Part shown: piece by piece, positions 49,964 to 58,863 of the stretch
How positions within the stretch are numbered: position 1 is the first letter of the stretch
Layout: the number at the start of each line of letters is the position of its first letter
Assembly: GCA_905202255.1 (NCBI GenBank)
Contig: CAJKRH010000005.1
Span: 1-63,949 of the forward strand
Direction: 5' to 3'
From: an uncultured Ruminococcus sp.
GTDB lineage: Bacteria; Bacillota; Clostridia; Oscillospirales; CAG-272
Length of the DNA stretch: 63,949 nucleotides
The notes under the pieces: model-generated
What the model was told of the DNA's origin: nothing
Databases searched by the model: none
Seen by the model: the letters and a program-made list of their open reading frames with translations, nothing else
Translations under genes and position numbers: made by a program

Positions 49964-50467
49964 TCATATGAGCAGAAGTGCCGCCATGGCGCCGAGAGTG
50001 AAGCCGAGCGTGCGATAAAGCTTCGTGTTCTTCTCGCAGAGCGCTCTCTGCTTTGCTATCTCCGCCTCCATGGATTTGATGCAGTATTCGAAATTTCTCG
50101 TCTGCATCGGCTCATTGCTCTTGCCTATATGCGAGCCGAAAGTTTTTACTATCTCCGCCTGCGCGGGAGAAAGGCAAAAGTTCTCTCCGCATGCCTCAAA
50201 GGCATCTATCCAGTTGTTTCTGTAAACTCCGCCGCTTTCCTCACATAACTTTGCAAGAAAGCCTGCTTTCGCGAGCACGGGGTCTTCAAATCCGCGGTAA
50301 ATCTGCTTCGTCGGCGCGAGGAAATAATGTATCTGATTTTTCACATATTCGAAAAGCGAAAGAAAAGCCTCGCACTGGCGCAGTTTCAGCTTTTCCCTCT
50401 CGCAGAGAGTCAGCCCCGAGAGCGTGCAGGAGATAAAAACGACAAGCGCACCGATATATTTCAGCAT
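49964..50467 (-). CDS. spoIIIAB: Stage III sporulation protein AB
   Basis: The 167-residue protein has a membrane helix at each end (~2-16 and ~148-167) and a helical middle resembling type II secretion F-domain proteins (FLSLFEYVKNQIHYFLAPTKQIYRGFEDP). It forms part of the SpoIIIA secretion-like complex with the ATPase AA. It overlaps spoIIIAA by 7 bases. Confidence 0.92.
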   Translation of the reverse strand: MLKYIGALVVFISCTLSGLTLCEREKLKLRQCEAFLSLFEYVKNQIHYFLAPTKQIYRGFEDPVLAKAGFLAKLCEESGGVYRNNWIDAFEACGENFCLSPAQAEIVKTFGSHIGKSNEPMQTRNFEYCIKSMEAEIAKQRALCEKNTKLYRTLGFTLGAMAALLLI

Positions 50468-51402
50468 GGCTCGCCGCCCGCCGCATCGTATATTTCAAAG
50501 CGGAAATTACTGTCCGCCGCCTCCCGCGAAAGCCCGATATAATAACGGAAAATCCCGTGTTCGCGCAGCAGTCTTATATTCGGGCGCATGAAAAGTGAAG
50601 AGAGGCTGTCCGCATGTGCGGAGGCGATGAGCGGCACGCCGCTGTTCTGCGCCGAGAGAATGGCACCCGCTTCCTCCGCCGAGCCTATTTCATCGCAGAT
50701 TATCACCTCTGCCGACATCGTGCGCGTGGCTATCTCTATCCCCTTGGCGCGCGGATAGCCGTAGAGCACATCTATGAGCGTATTTGCCATGCTTTCAGCC
50801 ATGAAAAGCTCGCCGCGCGTATCGATAAGCGAAATGCGCCTGCCGCGCAGTTTTACGGCGATATCGCGCAGAAGCGTTGTCTTACCGACACCCGGCGGCG
50901 AATATATCAGTGTGCTGTTTATTCTGCCGCCGTCATGTATGAGCGGCAGAATCTCATCGCAAACGCCGTAGACCCCGTGCGGTATGCGCACGGATATCGC
51001 CGTGATACCGTAAACGCCCGAGAGCGCATTTCCCTCGCATCTCGCATGACCGCAGATACCGATTCTGTAGCCTCCGTCAAGCAGGATATATCCCTCGCGC
51101 ATCGTGTCGCCGTAGGTATGTATCGAATCCTCACAGAGAAGTCCGAGCGCCTGCGACATATCGTCGGGCGTACAGTATATGCGCTCCCCGCCGAAAATCG
51201 ATATGTTCTTCCCCGCCGCAGTTATCGAAAAAAGCGCGCCGAGACGCAGTCTTATTTCAGAGATAAAAGATGCCGCAGCAGGATTTGCCGAGATATATTT
51301 TACTATCGGAGAGGAAAATTTTTCCGGCAGATATCGCAGTATTTTCGCAAGCGTCGGCACACTGCCTGCCGTGTCAAGCCCCGACTTTACCGTGCCACTC
51401 AT
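50461..51402 (-). CDS. spoIIIAA: Stage III sporulation protein AA (ATPase)
   Basis: SpoIIIAA is the ATPase of the complex, related to type II/IV secretion motors. The protein (313 aa from ATG 51402, GGGAGG eight bases upstream) has Walker A SPPGVGKTT (~170), a Walker B-like VIICDEIGSAEEA (~235) and a SAHADSL segment (~260). The GTG at 51411 is too close to the ribosome site. It heads the operon and has a sigma-E-like promoter upstream. Confidence 0.95.
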   Translation of the reverse strand: MSGTVKSGLDTAGSVPTLAKILRYLPEKFSSPIVKYISANPAAASFISEIRLRLGALFSITAAGKNISIFGGERIYCTPDDMSQALGLLCEDSIHTYGDTMREGYILLDGGYRIGICGHARCEGNALSGVYGITAISVRIPHGVYGVCDEILPLIHDGGRINSTLIYSPPGVGKTTLLRDIAVKLRGRRISLIDTRGELFMAESMANTLIDVLYGYPRAKGIEIATRTMSAEVIICDEIGSAEEAGAILSAQNSGVPLIASAHADSLSSLFMRPNIRLLREHGIFRYYIGLSREAADSNFRFEIYDAAGGEPC

Positions 51403-51427
51403 ATGCCACACCTCCCTTGTCTGCTAA

Positions 51428-51454
51428 AATATATGAACTTGTCCGCGCTTTTAT
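51428..51454 (-). promoter_or_regulatory. Sigma-E-like promoter of the spoIIIA operon
   Basis: Minus strand ATA (51454-51452), 16 bases, CATATATT (51435-51428), 26 bases upstream of the spoIIIAA ATG. This matches the mother-cell sigma-E pattern ATA-N16-CATAnnnT and the known regulation of spoIIIA in Bacillus. Confidence 0.7.
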
Positions 51455-51462
51455 TCCGCAAA

Positions 51463-51502
51463 AGAAAAAATCGGGACAAACTCCCGATAGAGGAATCTGT
51501 CC
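51463..51502 (-). terminator. Terminator after rpe
   Basis: On the minus strand CGGGACA and TGTCCCG pair around a loop that itself contains CTATCGGGAG, and the stem is followed by GATTTTTTC. It separates rpe from the spoIIIA promoter. Confidence 0.65.
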
Positions 51503-51524
51503 CGTTTATGTATTATATCATGCT

Positions 51525-52199
51525 TTATTTCTTTGCGCCGAAAGCACCTTCTGCTGCGCTTCTTATGGCTGCGATAGCCTCTGCCGCATTATCCGCTCCG
51601 AAAACGGAAGAACCCGCGACAAAAACATTTGCACCCGCTTCCGCGGCGACAGCCGCCGTCTTTGCGTTGATACCGCCGTCCACCTCGATATCTATATCGA
51701 GTCCTGCGGCATCGACCATGGCGCGCACCGTGCGCACGCTCTCCATCGTCTCCTCCTTGAAGCTCTGCCCGCCAAAGCCCGGCTCTACCGTCATGACAAG
51801 CACAAGGTCTGCATAAGGAAGGAGCGGCTCAAGCACGAACGCAGGCGTTGCGGGCTTGATGGAAATGCCAGCCTTTTTGCCGAGCGAGCGTATCTTTTCA
51901 AGCGTTTCCTGCTGGTTTTCACAGCTTTCGTAATGTATGGTTATCAGGTCTGCCCCTGCCGAAGCAAAGGCGCCGACATAGCGTATCGGATCTGCTATCA
52001 TCAGGTGCGTATCAAAGAATGCGCCCGTTGAACCGCGTATGGATTTGATGACACAGGGACCGAATGATATATTCGGCACGAATATACCGTCCATCACATC
52101 GAGGTGTAGCCATTCCGCGCCCGCCGCCTCTACTCTTTTTGCCTCATCGCCGAGCCTTGAAAAATCACAGGCAAGAACCGAGGGAGAAATTTTAATCAT
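51525..52199 (-). CDS. rpe: Ribulose-phosphate 3-epimerase
   Basis: Rpe interconverts ribulose 5-phosphate and xylulose 5-phosphate in the pentose phosphate pathway. The protein (224 aa from ATG 52199) has the family blocks ISPSVLACDFSRLG, AEWLHLDVMDGIFVPNISFGP, MTVEPGFGGQSF and IEVDGGIN with metal-binding His and Asp residues. The ATG has AGGAAG upstream; the in-frame stretch back to 52334 is not similar to the family. The gene stands alone, behind a 310-base leader with its own strong promoter. Confidence 0.96.
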   Translation of the reverse strand: MIKISPSVLACDFSRLGDEAKRVEAAGAEWLHLDVMDGIFVPNISFGPCVIKSIRGSTGAFFDTHLMIADPIRYVGAFASAGADLITIHYESCENQQETLEKIRSLGKKAGISIKPATPAFVLEPLLPYADLVLVMTVEPGFGGQSFKEETMESVRTVRAMVDAAGLDIDIEVDGGINAKTAAVAAEAGANVFVAGSSVFGADNAAEAIAAIRSAAEGAFGAKK

Positions 52200-52258
52200 A
52201 AGTTTCCATCTTCCTTTCATGCAAGCGGCAAAAATATTTTTCCATGCCGCGCGGGTGC

Positions 52259-52278
52259 AAAAACGCCGCCCGTGCGGC
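52259..52278 (-). terminator. Possible attenuator hairpin upstream of rpe
   Basis: Minus strand GCCGC (52278-52274), loop ACGG, GCGGC (52269-52265) then GTTTTT. It lies 60 bases before the rpe start and overlaps an alternative stem with the upstream GCGG. Confidence 0.45.
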
Positions 52279-52327
52279 AAAATCCGCCATTTTCCGCAAA
52301 AGGCGAAAAAACGCATATTCTGCCGTA

Positions 52328-52356
52328 TTGTCACTGTCGAAAAAGCGCCATATTAT
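52328..52356 (+). promoter_or_regulatory. Plus-strand promoter-like sequence within the rpe leader
   Basis: TTGTCA (52328-52333), 17 bases, TATTAT (52351-52356). A transcript would end at the hairpin GTGCATATG/CATATGCAC (52459-52485) followed by TCTTTTT, giving a ~130-base antisense RNA. Confidence 0.35.
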
Positions 52357-52517
52357 ATAGTAGAAAATCCGTTGTCGCCGATATGTCGGGGAATTTCAAA
52401 GCAAATGATGTATACGCACATGGCATATACGGACAACTTTATATATAAGCGCTTCCCTGTGCATATGTCGCTTCGGCATATGCACTCTTTTTATATCGAA
52501 TTTGTTTTTCCTGCGTT

Positions 52518-52546
52518 ATTATAATACAGAAACGGAAATTTGTCAA
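52518..52546 (-). promoter_or_regulatory. Perfect sigma-A promoter reading toward rpe
   Basis: Minus strand TTGACA (52546-52541), 17 bases, TATAAT (52523-52518). It begins 18 bases beyond the stop of the histidine kinase gene. Confidence 0.85.
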
Positions 52547-52563
52547 TAGGCGGTTTTGCCGCT

Positions 52564-54012
52564 TCAGCTCTTGCCGCCTTTTTCGAGTATTATCGTAAAT
52601 TCGCAGTATTTGCCGTATTCGCTCTTTACGAATATTTTGCCGCCGAGACTGTCTATTATCGTCTTGCAGATATAGAGACCGAGCCCGACTCCTGTCTTGT
52701 CCAGTCCGCGGCTCTTGTCGCTCTTGTAGAATCTGTCGAATACATAGGGCAAATCCGCCTCGGATATACCGACTCCTTCGTTATATACGGAAACAGCTAC
52801 ATTTTCGCTGTCCTCTTTTATCGCTATGCGGAATTTGCCGCCCTCGCGCGAGAATTTCATGCCGTTATCGCAGATATTGTAGAGCACCTGATAAACCGCA
52901 TCTTTATCGGAATAAGCCATGAGCGCATCGGGCGCATCAAAATCTATATCCAGTTTCTTTTCATCTATTTTCGCTTCAAACGAAATCAGTATCAGACGCG
53001 CCATTTCGCATATGTCGAAATCCGCCTTTGTGAACTTGCGGTCGCCCGCCTGTATTCTCGAAATGTCGAGAAGTGACGAAACGAGTCGCGAAAGGCGCCT
53101 TACCTCCTGCGCGATTATGCCGAGATAATAATCCTGCTTCTCGGGCGGTATCGCACCGTCGAGAATGCCGTCGATAAAGCCCGATATCGTCGTCATCGGC
53201 GTGCGCAGGTCATGCGACACATTGGCAAGGAATGTGCTTCGCATATATTCCTGCTTCGAGAGCGATTCCGCCATGGTATTGAAGGCTATGGCAAGCTCGG
53301 CTATCTCATCGTTTCCCTGAACGGGTATGCGCACATCGAATTTGCCGTTTGCAAACTGCTTTGTCGCGCGACTCATCTGCTTCAGCGGAGAGACCGTGCG
53401 CTCCGTGATGAAATAGATTGCCGTGAAGCTGACTATCATTATCCAGAGACTGACAAGAACTATAGTACGCACTGCCTTGAAGGTCAACGCCTCCGCCTCT
53501 CCGGTTGAGAAGCAGACGACAACTGCACCTGCCGCGTCGCTTGTTCTCGGCGTGATGATGTGCTTTATATATATCCCGCTCGTCTTTGAGAGAACACCGC
53601 CCATATTGCCGTAGATGAGCGAATCCTCGCCTCCCGCAATTACGGAAAGCGATTTTCCGTCGGTTATCCTGCCGGAGAAGCTGCCGTCTGTGGAGATGAG
53701 CACATTGCCGTCAAGCGTAGTAATGAATACAGTCATCTTTTCGGTGTTACCCGAAAGAATATTGACTGTTTTTGAAATATCCGCGGATTTATATGCCACA
53801 TATCTTTCAAAAGAAACCGGCGCCGGTATCTCGTTCATACCCATGCGGATATATTCCGTCACATAGTCGGCGGTCGTCATGGCGAGCTGTTTCTTGCTGT
53901 TTGTTTCGGACTGTATAGTCATCGAGCTGACCACGGTGACAAGTATCGTGAAGCTGATGAAAATAATTATGAGAAAAGCTGAAATATACCTTGTAAAAAT
54001 ACTGTTTTTCAA
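52564..54012 (-). CDS. Membrane sensor histidine kinase
   Basis: The 482-residue kinase has a transmembrane helix (~9-31), an extracytoplasmic sensor domain (~32-175), a second helix (~180-202), a HAMP linker (~205-255), a HisKA domain with the phospho-accepting His in FLANVSHDLRTPMTT (~267) and a HATPase domain with N box NICDNGMKFS, GVGIS and GVGLGLYICK. The start is TTG 54012-54010 with GGGAG seven bases upstream. Its partner regulator lies upstream, but the two are separated by 320 bases of hairpin-rich DNA, which is unusual. Confidence 0.93.
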   Translation of the reverse strand: MKNSIFTRYISAFLIIIFISFTILVTVVSSMTIQSETNSKKQLAMTTADYVTEYIRMGMNEIPAPVSFERYVAYKSADISKTVNILSGNTEKMTVFITTLDGNVLISTDGSFSGRITDGKSLSVIAGGEDSLIYGNMGGVLSKTSGIYIKHIITPRTSDAAGAVVVCFSTGEAEALTFKAVRTIVLVSLWIMIVSFTAIYFITERTVSPLKQMSRATKQFANGKFDVRIPVQGNDEIAELAIAFNTMAESLSKQEYMRSTFLANVSHDLRTPMTTISGFIDGILDGAIPPEKQDYYLGIIAQEVRRLSRLVSSLLDISRIQAGDRKFTKADFDICEMARLILISFEAKIDEKKLDIDFDAPDALMAYSDKDAVYQVLYNICDNGMKFSREGGKFRIAIKEDSENVAVSVYNEGVGISEADLPYVFDRFYKSDKSRGLDKTGVGLGLYICKTIIDSLGGKIFVKSEYGKYCEFTIILEKGGKS

Positions 54013-54334
54013 ATTTTTTCTCCCTGCTTATTAACCGCAAAAGGCAGAATCCACTTGATTCTGCCGATTACACTTTTAGAATTTTGTGCTCGTAGTAATG
54101 CCAACCAAAAGTTTTCGCTCCTGCCTTTTTTAAAAGGCAGGCGTGAGCCGTCGACGGCGACGGTCGCGCTCCGCAGAGCGCGAAATTACTCCGTCTCGGC
54201 GACGCCGACACACATGCTCCGCATATGTGTCAATCCTCATATCGGCGTTTTCTTTTTCTAAGCTTTTTCTTTTGAGCCTGCTTCTTCAAAAGAAAAAGCG
54301 GAAAGCAAAACTGCACACAGCCACGCTGTGATTA
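54013..54334. repeat. Hairpin-rich intergenic element between regulator and kinase genes
   Basis: No gene is seen in these 322 bases. At least six near-perfect inverted repeats occur: 54043-54065, 54121-54140, 54164-54183, 54207-54231 (inside a larger ACGCCGA/TCGGCGT stem, 54202-54248), 54262-54299 (14 bp) and 54316-54330. The first, read on the minus strand, is followed by TTTT and could terminate transcription just before the kinase gene. The density and base composition differ from other intergenic regions here and suggest a non-coding repetitive (MITE-like) insertion. Confidence 0.55.
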
Positions 54335-55030
54335 TCAGAGCACTTCAAATTTGTATCCGATTCCGTGTACCGTTCGTATCGTCCATTTGTCGCTGACGCC
54401 GTCCAGCTTTTCGCGCAGACGCTTGATATGGACATCCACCGTGCGCGAGTCGCCGAGATAATCAAAATCCCATACCTTGTCGAGAAGCTGATTTCTTGTA
54501 AAAACATGGTTGGGATGTGAAGCGAGAAAATAGAGCAGCTCCAGCTCCTTCGGAGGCGTGTCAACGGGCTTGCCGTTGATTTTCAGCTCGTATTTCTGAC
54601 GCGAAACCTCGAGATTTTCATATTTTACGCACTCCTCATCGTCCTTATCGGCAGTGCTCTGACAGCGGCGAAGTACCGCCTTTATGCGGACAGAGAGTTC
54701 CTTCATATCTATGGGCTTCACCATGAAATCGTCCGCGCCGAGCTCCAGTCCGAGCACCTTGTCGAAAACCTCTCCCTTTGCCGTGACCATGATTATCGGC
54801 TTGGAGGAAATTTCGCGTATTTCGCGGCAGACCTGCCAGCCGTCCTTTTTCGGCATCATTATATCAAGAAGCACGAGGTCGGGATTATACGCCTTGAAAG
54901 ACGCCACGCCCTCGTATCCGTCATTTGCCGTGATGACCTCGTAGCCCTCGTTTGCGAGATAAACTCTTACAGCCTCGCAGATATTGGGGTCGTCGTCTAT
55001 CACGAGAATTTTTGCACCTAAATTAGCCAT
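54335..55030 (-). CDS. OmpR/PhoB-family response regulator
   Basis: The 231-residue protein has a receiver domain at 1-120 with acidic pocket DDD (~12), phospho-acceptor Asp in DLVLLDIMMPKKDG (~57) and Lys in VTAKGE (~106), and a C-terminal winged helix (~130-231) with RNQLLDKVWDFDYLGDSRTVDVHIKRLREKL. It partners the histidine kinase encoded downstream. The signal is unknown. The ATG is preceded by a GGA-type site. Confidence 0.95.
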   Translation of the reverse strand: MANLGAKILVIDDDPNICEAVRVYLANEGYEVITANDGYEGVASFKAYNPDLVLLDIMMPKKDGWQVCREIREISSKPIIMVTAKGEVFDKVLGLELGADDFMVKPIDMKELSVRIKAVLRRCQSTADKDDEECVKYENLEVSRQKYELKINGKPVDTPPKELELLYFLASHPNHVFTRNQLLDKVWDFDYLGDSRTVDVHIKRLREKLDGVSDKWTIRTVHGIGYKFEVL

Positions 55031-55232
55031 GATTATTCCGTCCTTTCTTTATGCCATATGAATTTTGATTTTATTTGTCTACATTTTATCACGACAAGGC
55101 AAAAAAGTAAAGGCATTTTGCATTTTATTCACTCTCCATTCACGAAAATTTATACTCTTTGTAAAAAAACGGGAAAAATGCGGCAAAAAATCGCGGCAGT
55201 AAATTTTTTCATCAAATTTCGGTCGATTTCGG

Positions 55233-55261
55233 TTGACTTTAATAAGATAATAATATATAAT
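55233..55261 (+). promoter_or_regulatory. Sigma-A promoter of ychF
   Basis: TTGACT (55233-55238), 17 bases, TATAAT (55256-55261), 54 bases upstream of the ATG. The remaining intergenic DNA back to 55031 is AT-rich with no further feature seen. Confidence 0.7.
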
Positions 55262-55314
55262 ATATTCTGTATGCGAATATTTTTGTATTTTGTAAACTGA
55301 AAGGACAAAGCATT

Positions 55315-56409
55315 ATGAAACTTGGAATAGTAGGGCTTCCCAATGTAGGAAAAAGCACTCTTTTTAACGCAATAACCAACGCGGGCGCGCAGTCTGCAAA
55401 CTATCCGTTCTGCACGATAGAGCCGAATGTCGGCGTCGTATCCGTTCCGGATTACCGTCTGGACGAGCTTGCGAAAATGTACAATCCGGAGAAATATACT
55501 CCCGCCGTTATCGAATTTGTGGATATCGCAGGTCTTGTACGCGGTGCCTCAAAGGGCGAGGGACTGGGAAATAAATTTCTCTCTCATATCCGCGAGGTCG
55601 ATGCCATCGTGCATCTCGTGCGTTGCTTTGAGGACCCGAATATCATCCATGTCGACGGAAATGTAAACCCCATGCGCGATATCGAAACGATAAACTTAGA
55701 GCTTATCTTCTCCGATATCGAAATCATCGAAAGACGCCTTGCCCGCGCGGAAAAAGCGCTCAAGGGCGACAAATCGGCAGCGGCTGAAATAGCTGTTCTG
55801 AAGCGCGTGAAGGAAGCGCTCGAAAACGGAATTTCCGCGCGTGCACTCGAGTATACGGACGAAGAACTGGCGCTCCTCTCGGATGTCGAACTGCTCTCGA
55901 TGAAGCCTGTCATTTATGTCGGAAACATAAGCGAAGATCAGATAGGTGATTCCTTTAAGGAAACAGACGCATACAAGCAGATAAAAGCCCATGCGGACAG
56001 CGAGGGCGCAGAATTTATCACAATCTGCGCCGAAATAGAAAGCGAGCTTGCGGAGCTTGACGGCGAAGACAAAAAGGCATTTCTCGAGGATCTCGGAATC
56101 AAAGAAAGCGGTCTTGACAGTCTCATCAAGGCAAGCTATAAGCTTCTCGGTCTGATAAGCTTTCTCACAGCGGGACCGAAAGAGGTTCGCGCATGGACTA
56201 TCAAAAAAGGCACAAAGGCTCCTGCCGCCGCAGGAAAGATTCATTCCGATATGGAGCGCGGTTTCATCCGCGCCGAGGTTGTCTCATATGATGACCTCAT
56301 GGCTTGCGGCTCAATGAACGCCGCCAAGGAAAAGGGTCTTATCCGAAGCGAAGGAAAGGACTATGTTTTCAAGGACGGAGATATAGTCGTCATCCGCTTC
56401 AATGTATAA
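55315..56409 (+). CDS. ychF: Ribosome-associated ATPase YchF (Obg family)
   Basis: YchF is a translation-linked NTPase of the Obg family that prefers ATP. The 364-residue protein has G1 GLPNVGKST (residues 6-14), a G2/G3 region with DIAGLVRGASKGEGLGNKFL (~66-85), a coiled-coil insertion (~130-165) and a C-terminal TGS domain (~280-364, TAGPKEVRAWTIKKGTKAPAAAG). In YchF the NKxD guanine motif is replaced, which explains ATP use; here the corresponding strand reads VIYVGNISED. Length is normal. Single-gene unit. Confidence 0.96.
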   Translation: MKLGIVGLPNVGKSTLFNAITNAGAQSANYPFCTIEPNVGVVSVPDYRLDELAKMYNPEKYTPAVIEFVDIAGLVRGASKGEGLGNKFLSHIREVDAIVHLVRCFEDPNIIHVDGNVNPMRDIETINLELIFSDIEIIERRLARAEKALKGDKSAAAEIAVLKRVKEALENGISARALEYTDEELALLSDVELLSMKPVIYVGNISEDQIGDSFKETDAYKQIKAHADSEGAEFITICAEIESELAELDGEDKKAFLEDLGIKESGLDSLIKASYKLLGLISFLTAGPKEVRAWTIKKGTKAPAAAGKIHSDMERGFIRAEVVSYDDLMACGSMNAAKEKGLIRSEGKDYVFKDGDIVVIRFNV

Positions 56410-56415
56410 GCGGGC

Positions 56416-56540
56416 TGTGCCTCGTCTCTCAAAATACACTCGACTTTCATACGCAAAGGGTGAGCGCCGTTTCGGCTCATCCGTTCACATCTGAGTGTGC
56501 CTTGCACCGCAATCGTATAATGCGGCACGGCACGATAAAA
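56416..56540 (+). promoter_or_regulatory. Two-hairpin leader before the ABC/DUF1854 operon
   Basis: ACACTC and GAGTGT close a helix around GGTGAGC/GCTCATC. A second helix pairs CCGCA (56507-56511) with TGCGG (56521-56525), inside GTGCC/GGCAC. No terminator-type T run follows. The leader may regulate the operon or be a remnant; its class is not recognised. Confidence 0.35.
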
Positions 56541-56554
56541 ACGGAGGTGAAAAA

Positions 56555-58846
56555 TTGCTTTCACTCAATAAATTTTCACAAAACGCCATCGGTTTCCTGC
56601 GCGAAAAGGGCGTTGATACCGATGCAATACTCGTTGCCCTCGGGACAGACCGCTCATGCGACGGCATGCCACGCGAGGCATTTGCATTCCTCTTTGAGGA
56701 CAGGCTCGAGATTCTCGAGGGAATCACGGCGATAACCCCTGCAAATCCCGCGGCAAAGGGTCGCCACGCGCTCGCCTCGGATTTCCGTGAGACACGCTAT
56801 GAGGTATTCCCTCTCGCCGATATTTCCGAGCTTGGCGTAGATACATTCATCTCGGGTGTCCGCCTCTCGGCAAGAACGGCAGGCGGCGGGAACGCCACGC
56901 TGATAGTCTCCTCAAACCTGTCGAAAGACAATGTCTACGACATGAAAAAGGCGATAGAGGAGCTTAAAGAACATGGCAATCTTGAAGGCTTCAAGGTAAA
57001 GGAAAAGGACAACTGCTGCCCGAAATGCGGCACGATATATCCCGACCCGAACAGAAAAATCTGCCCCAAATGCATGGAGAAGCGCAAGCTTATCTTCCGC
57101 ATGGGAATTTTCTTCAAGCGATATAAATGGAAAATAACCGTCGTCGTGTTTCTCATGGCACTGATGGCGGTGCTCGGCGTCGCTTCCACATACATAGGAT
57201 CAGCGTTTTTCTACGATAATGTACTCGACAAGTCCGCCGGCAGCTCGTATTACGGTAAGGTAGGGCTTGTCATCTCACTGATTGTGATATCGCGCATAGT
57301 TTCCGTGCTTTTCGATATCGGAAATCAGGCTATCATGTCCATAGTCGGCGCAGATATAGTTTATGACCTGCGAAAAACCATCTTCGGAGCAATAAAACGT
57401 CTCTCTCTCTCGTTCTTCACAAACAGGCAGACAGGCGGGCTCATGACGCAGGTAAACAGCGACGCAAACTCGATGAACTGGTTCTTCACGGACGGACTGC
57501 CGTGGGTGCTGGTAAACGGAATACAGATGATTGCGATAATCGTAATCATGTTTGTCACAAATGTATCGCTTTCCGTCTGCGCACTCTTCCTCATACCCGT
57601 ATTCATCGTATGCCTGAAGCGCATTTTCGATACGGACGAAAAACTATATAACAAGCGCTATTCCAGCTCCAAGAGCCTGAGTTCCCTGCTTGCGGATGTA
57701 ATCACGGGCTTCCGCCTCGTGAAAGCATTCTCCAAGGAGAAAGACGAAGTAAAGCGCTTCGATTCAAGAAACAGACGCCTCGCGGAAAATACCCGCAAGG
57801 CAAATATCTACGGCACCATAGTTTACCCCTGCGTCTATTCCCTGCTGACGATATGCACATATCTCGTATGGGGCGTCGGCGGCTGGATGGTAATACAGGG
57901 CAAAATGACATACGGTACGCTTGCTCTCTTCATTTCGTACACAGGCATGGTACATAACCCGCTCGACGGCATGGTGGATATCATCGGCTTCACCTCGGAA
58001 TTTACAAACGCCGCTTCCCGCCTCTTTGAGATAATGGATGCTGAACCGGAGGTTCGCGAGAGCGAGCATCCCGTGCATCTCGAAAATCTGCGCGGCGATG
58101 TCGCTTTCAAAAATGTCGTTTTCTCATATGAGAAAAACCGCAGAATAATCGACGGCGTTTCTTTCGATATTCCGGCAGGCAAGACGCTCGGCATAGTCGG
58201 GCATACGGGCGCGGGAAAATCCACGCTTGCAAACCTGCTCGTGCGTCTCTACGACCCCGAGGAGGGCGAAGTCACCATAGACGGCATAAATATAAAGGAT
58301 ATCGCTTTCGCCGACCTGCGCAAAAATATCGCCATAGTTTCGCAGGAAACTTATCTTTTCATCGGCACAATATACGATAATATCAAATATGCTAAGCCCG
58401 ATGCAACTCATGAGGAGGTCATCCGCGCGGCTAAAATGTCGGGCGCGCATGATTTCATAATGAAATTGCCCGAAGCATACAGCACCGTGATAGGTGAGGG
58501 AGAGAAAAATCTCTCGGGCGGCGAGCGCCAGAGAGTTTCCATAGCGCGCGCCATACTTCAGGACCCGAAGATTCTTATCCTTGATGAAGCCACAGCGGCG
58601 ATGGACACGCAGACAGAGCGCCTTATCCAGAATTCGCTCGACGCGCTCACAAAGGATAAAACCACCGTCATCATCGCGCACAGGCTCTCTACCCTGCGCG
58701 GCGCGGATAAGCTGATAGTGATAGAGGACGGCAAAATGCCCGAATCCGGAACGCACAACGAGCTTCTCGCCAAGAAGGACGGCATCTACAACAAGCTTTA
58801 CAGACTCCAGCTCGAAGCGCTGAAGAATATCGGCGTCGACGGCTGA
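56555..58846 (+). CDS. ABC exporter subunit with N-terminal PH-like and zinc-ribbon domains
   Basis: The start is TTG 56555, seven bases after CGGAGG; the protein has 763 residues. The first ~145 residues form a beta-rich domain (TRYEVFPLADISELGVDTFISG), followed by a zinc ribbon (CCPKCG ... ICPKCMEK, ~152-172), then an ABC transmembrane domain (~185-490) and an ATPase with GHTGAGKS, LSGGERQR, ILILDEATA and IIAHRLST. The N-terminal addition is not part of ordinary exporters. The second ABC gene of the operon has the same layout, so they should form a heterodimer. DUF1854 lies between them. Substrate unknown. Confidence 0.88.
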   Translation: MLSLNKFSQNAIGFLREKGVDTDAILVALGTDRSCDGMPREAFAFLFEDRLEILEGITAITPANPAAKGRHALASDFRETRYEVFPLADISELGVDTFISGVRLSARTAGGGNATLIVSSNLSKDNVYDMKKAIEELKEHGNLEGFKVKEKDNCCPKCGTIYPDPNRKICPKCMEKRKLIFRMGIFFKRYKWKITVVVFLMALMAVLGVASTYIGSAFFYDNVLDKSAGSSYYGKVGLVISLIVISRIVSVLFDIGNQAIMSIVGADIVYDLRKTIFGAIKRLSLSFFTNRQTGGLMTQVNSDANSMNWFFTDGLPWVLVNGIQMIAIIVIMFVTNVSLSVCALFLIPVFIVCLKRIFDTDEKLYNKRYSSSKSLSSLLADVITGFRLVKAFSKEKDEVKRFDSRNRRLAENTRKANIYGTIVYPCVYSLLTICTYLVWGVGGWMVIQGKMTYGTLALFISYTGMVHNPLDGMVDIIGFTSEFTNAASRLFEIMDAEPEVRESEHPVHLENLRGDVAFKNVVFSYEKNRRIIDGVSFDIPAGKTLGIVGHTGAGKSTLANLLVRLYDPEEGEVTIDGINIKDIAFADLRKNIAIVSQETYLFIGTIYDNIKYAKPDATHEEVIRAAKMSGAHDFIMKLPEAYSTVIGEGEKNLSGGERQRVSIARAILQDPKILILDEATAAMDTQTERLIQNSLDALTKDKTTVIIAHRLSTLRGADKLIVIEDGKMPESGTHNELLAKKDGIYNKLYRLQLEALKNIGVDG

Positions 58847-58863
58847 CAAAAGGAGGGATAAAA

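Larger units (their letters stand above)
52200..52511 (-). ncRNA. Long structured leader of rpe, or separate small RNA
   Basis: This 312-base gene-free interval follows a perfect promoter on the rpe strand. Predicted pairing on the minus strand, in order: GTGCATATG with CATATGCAC; an outer GTTGTC with GACAAC helix enclosing a GTATA/TATAC hairpin and CGACATATCG; then GCGG..CCGC that competes with GCCGC-ACGG-GCGGC followed by GTTTTT (a possible antiterminator/terminator pair). It resembles a riboswitch or attenuator layout, but matches no class I know. Confidence 0.4.

Noticed and set aside
56410..56554. tRNA-like cloverleaf
   Set aside because: The helices do not give a 7-bp acceptor stem, and no GTTCRA T-loop or CCA-compatible end is present.
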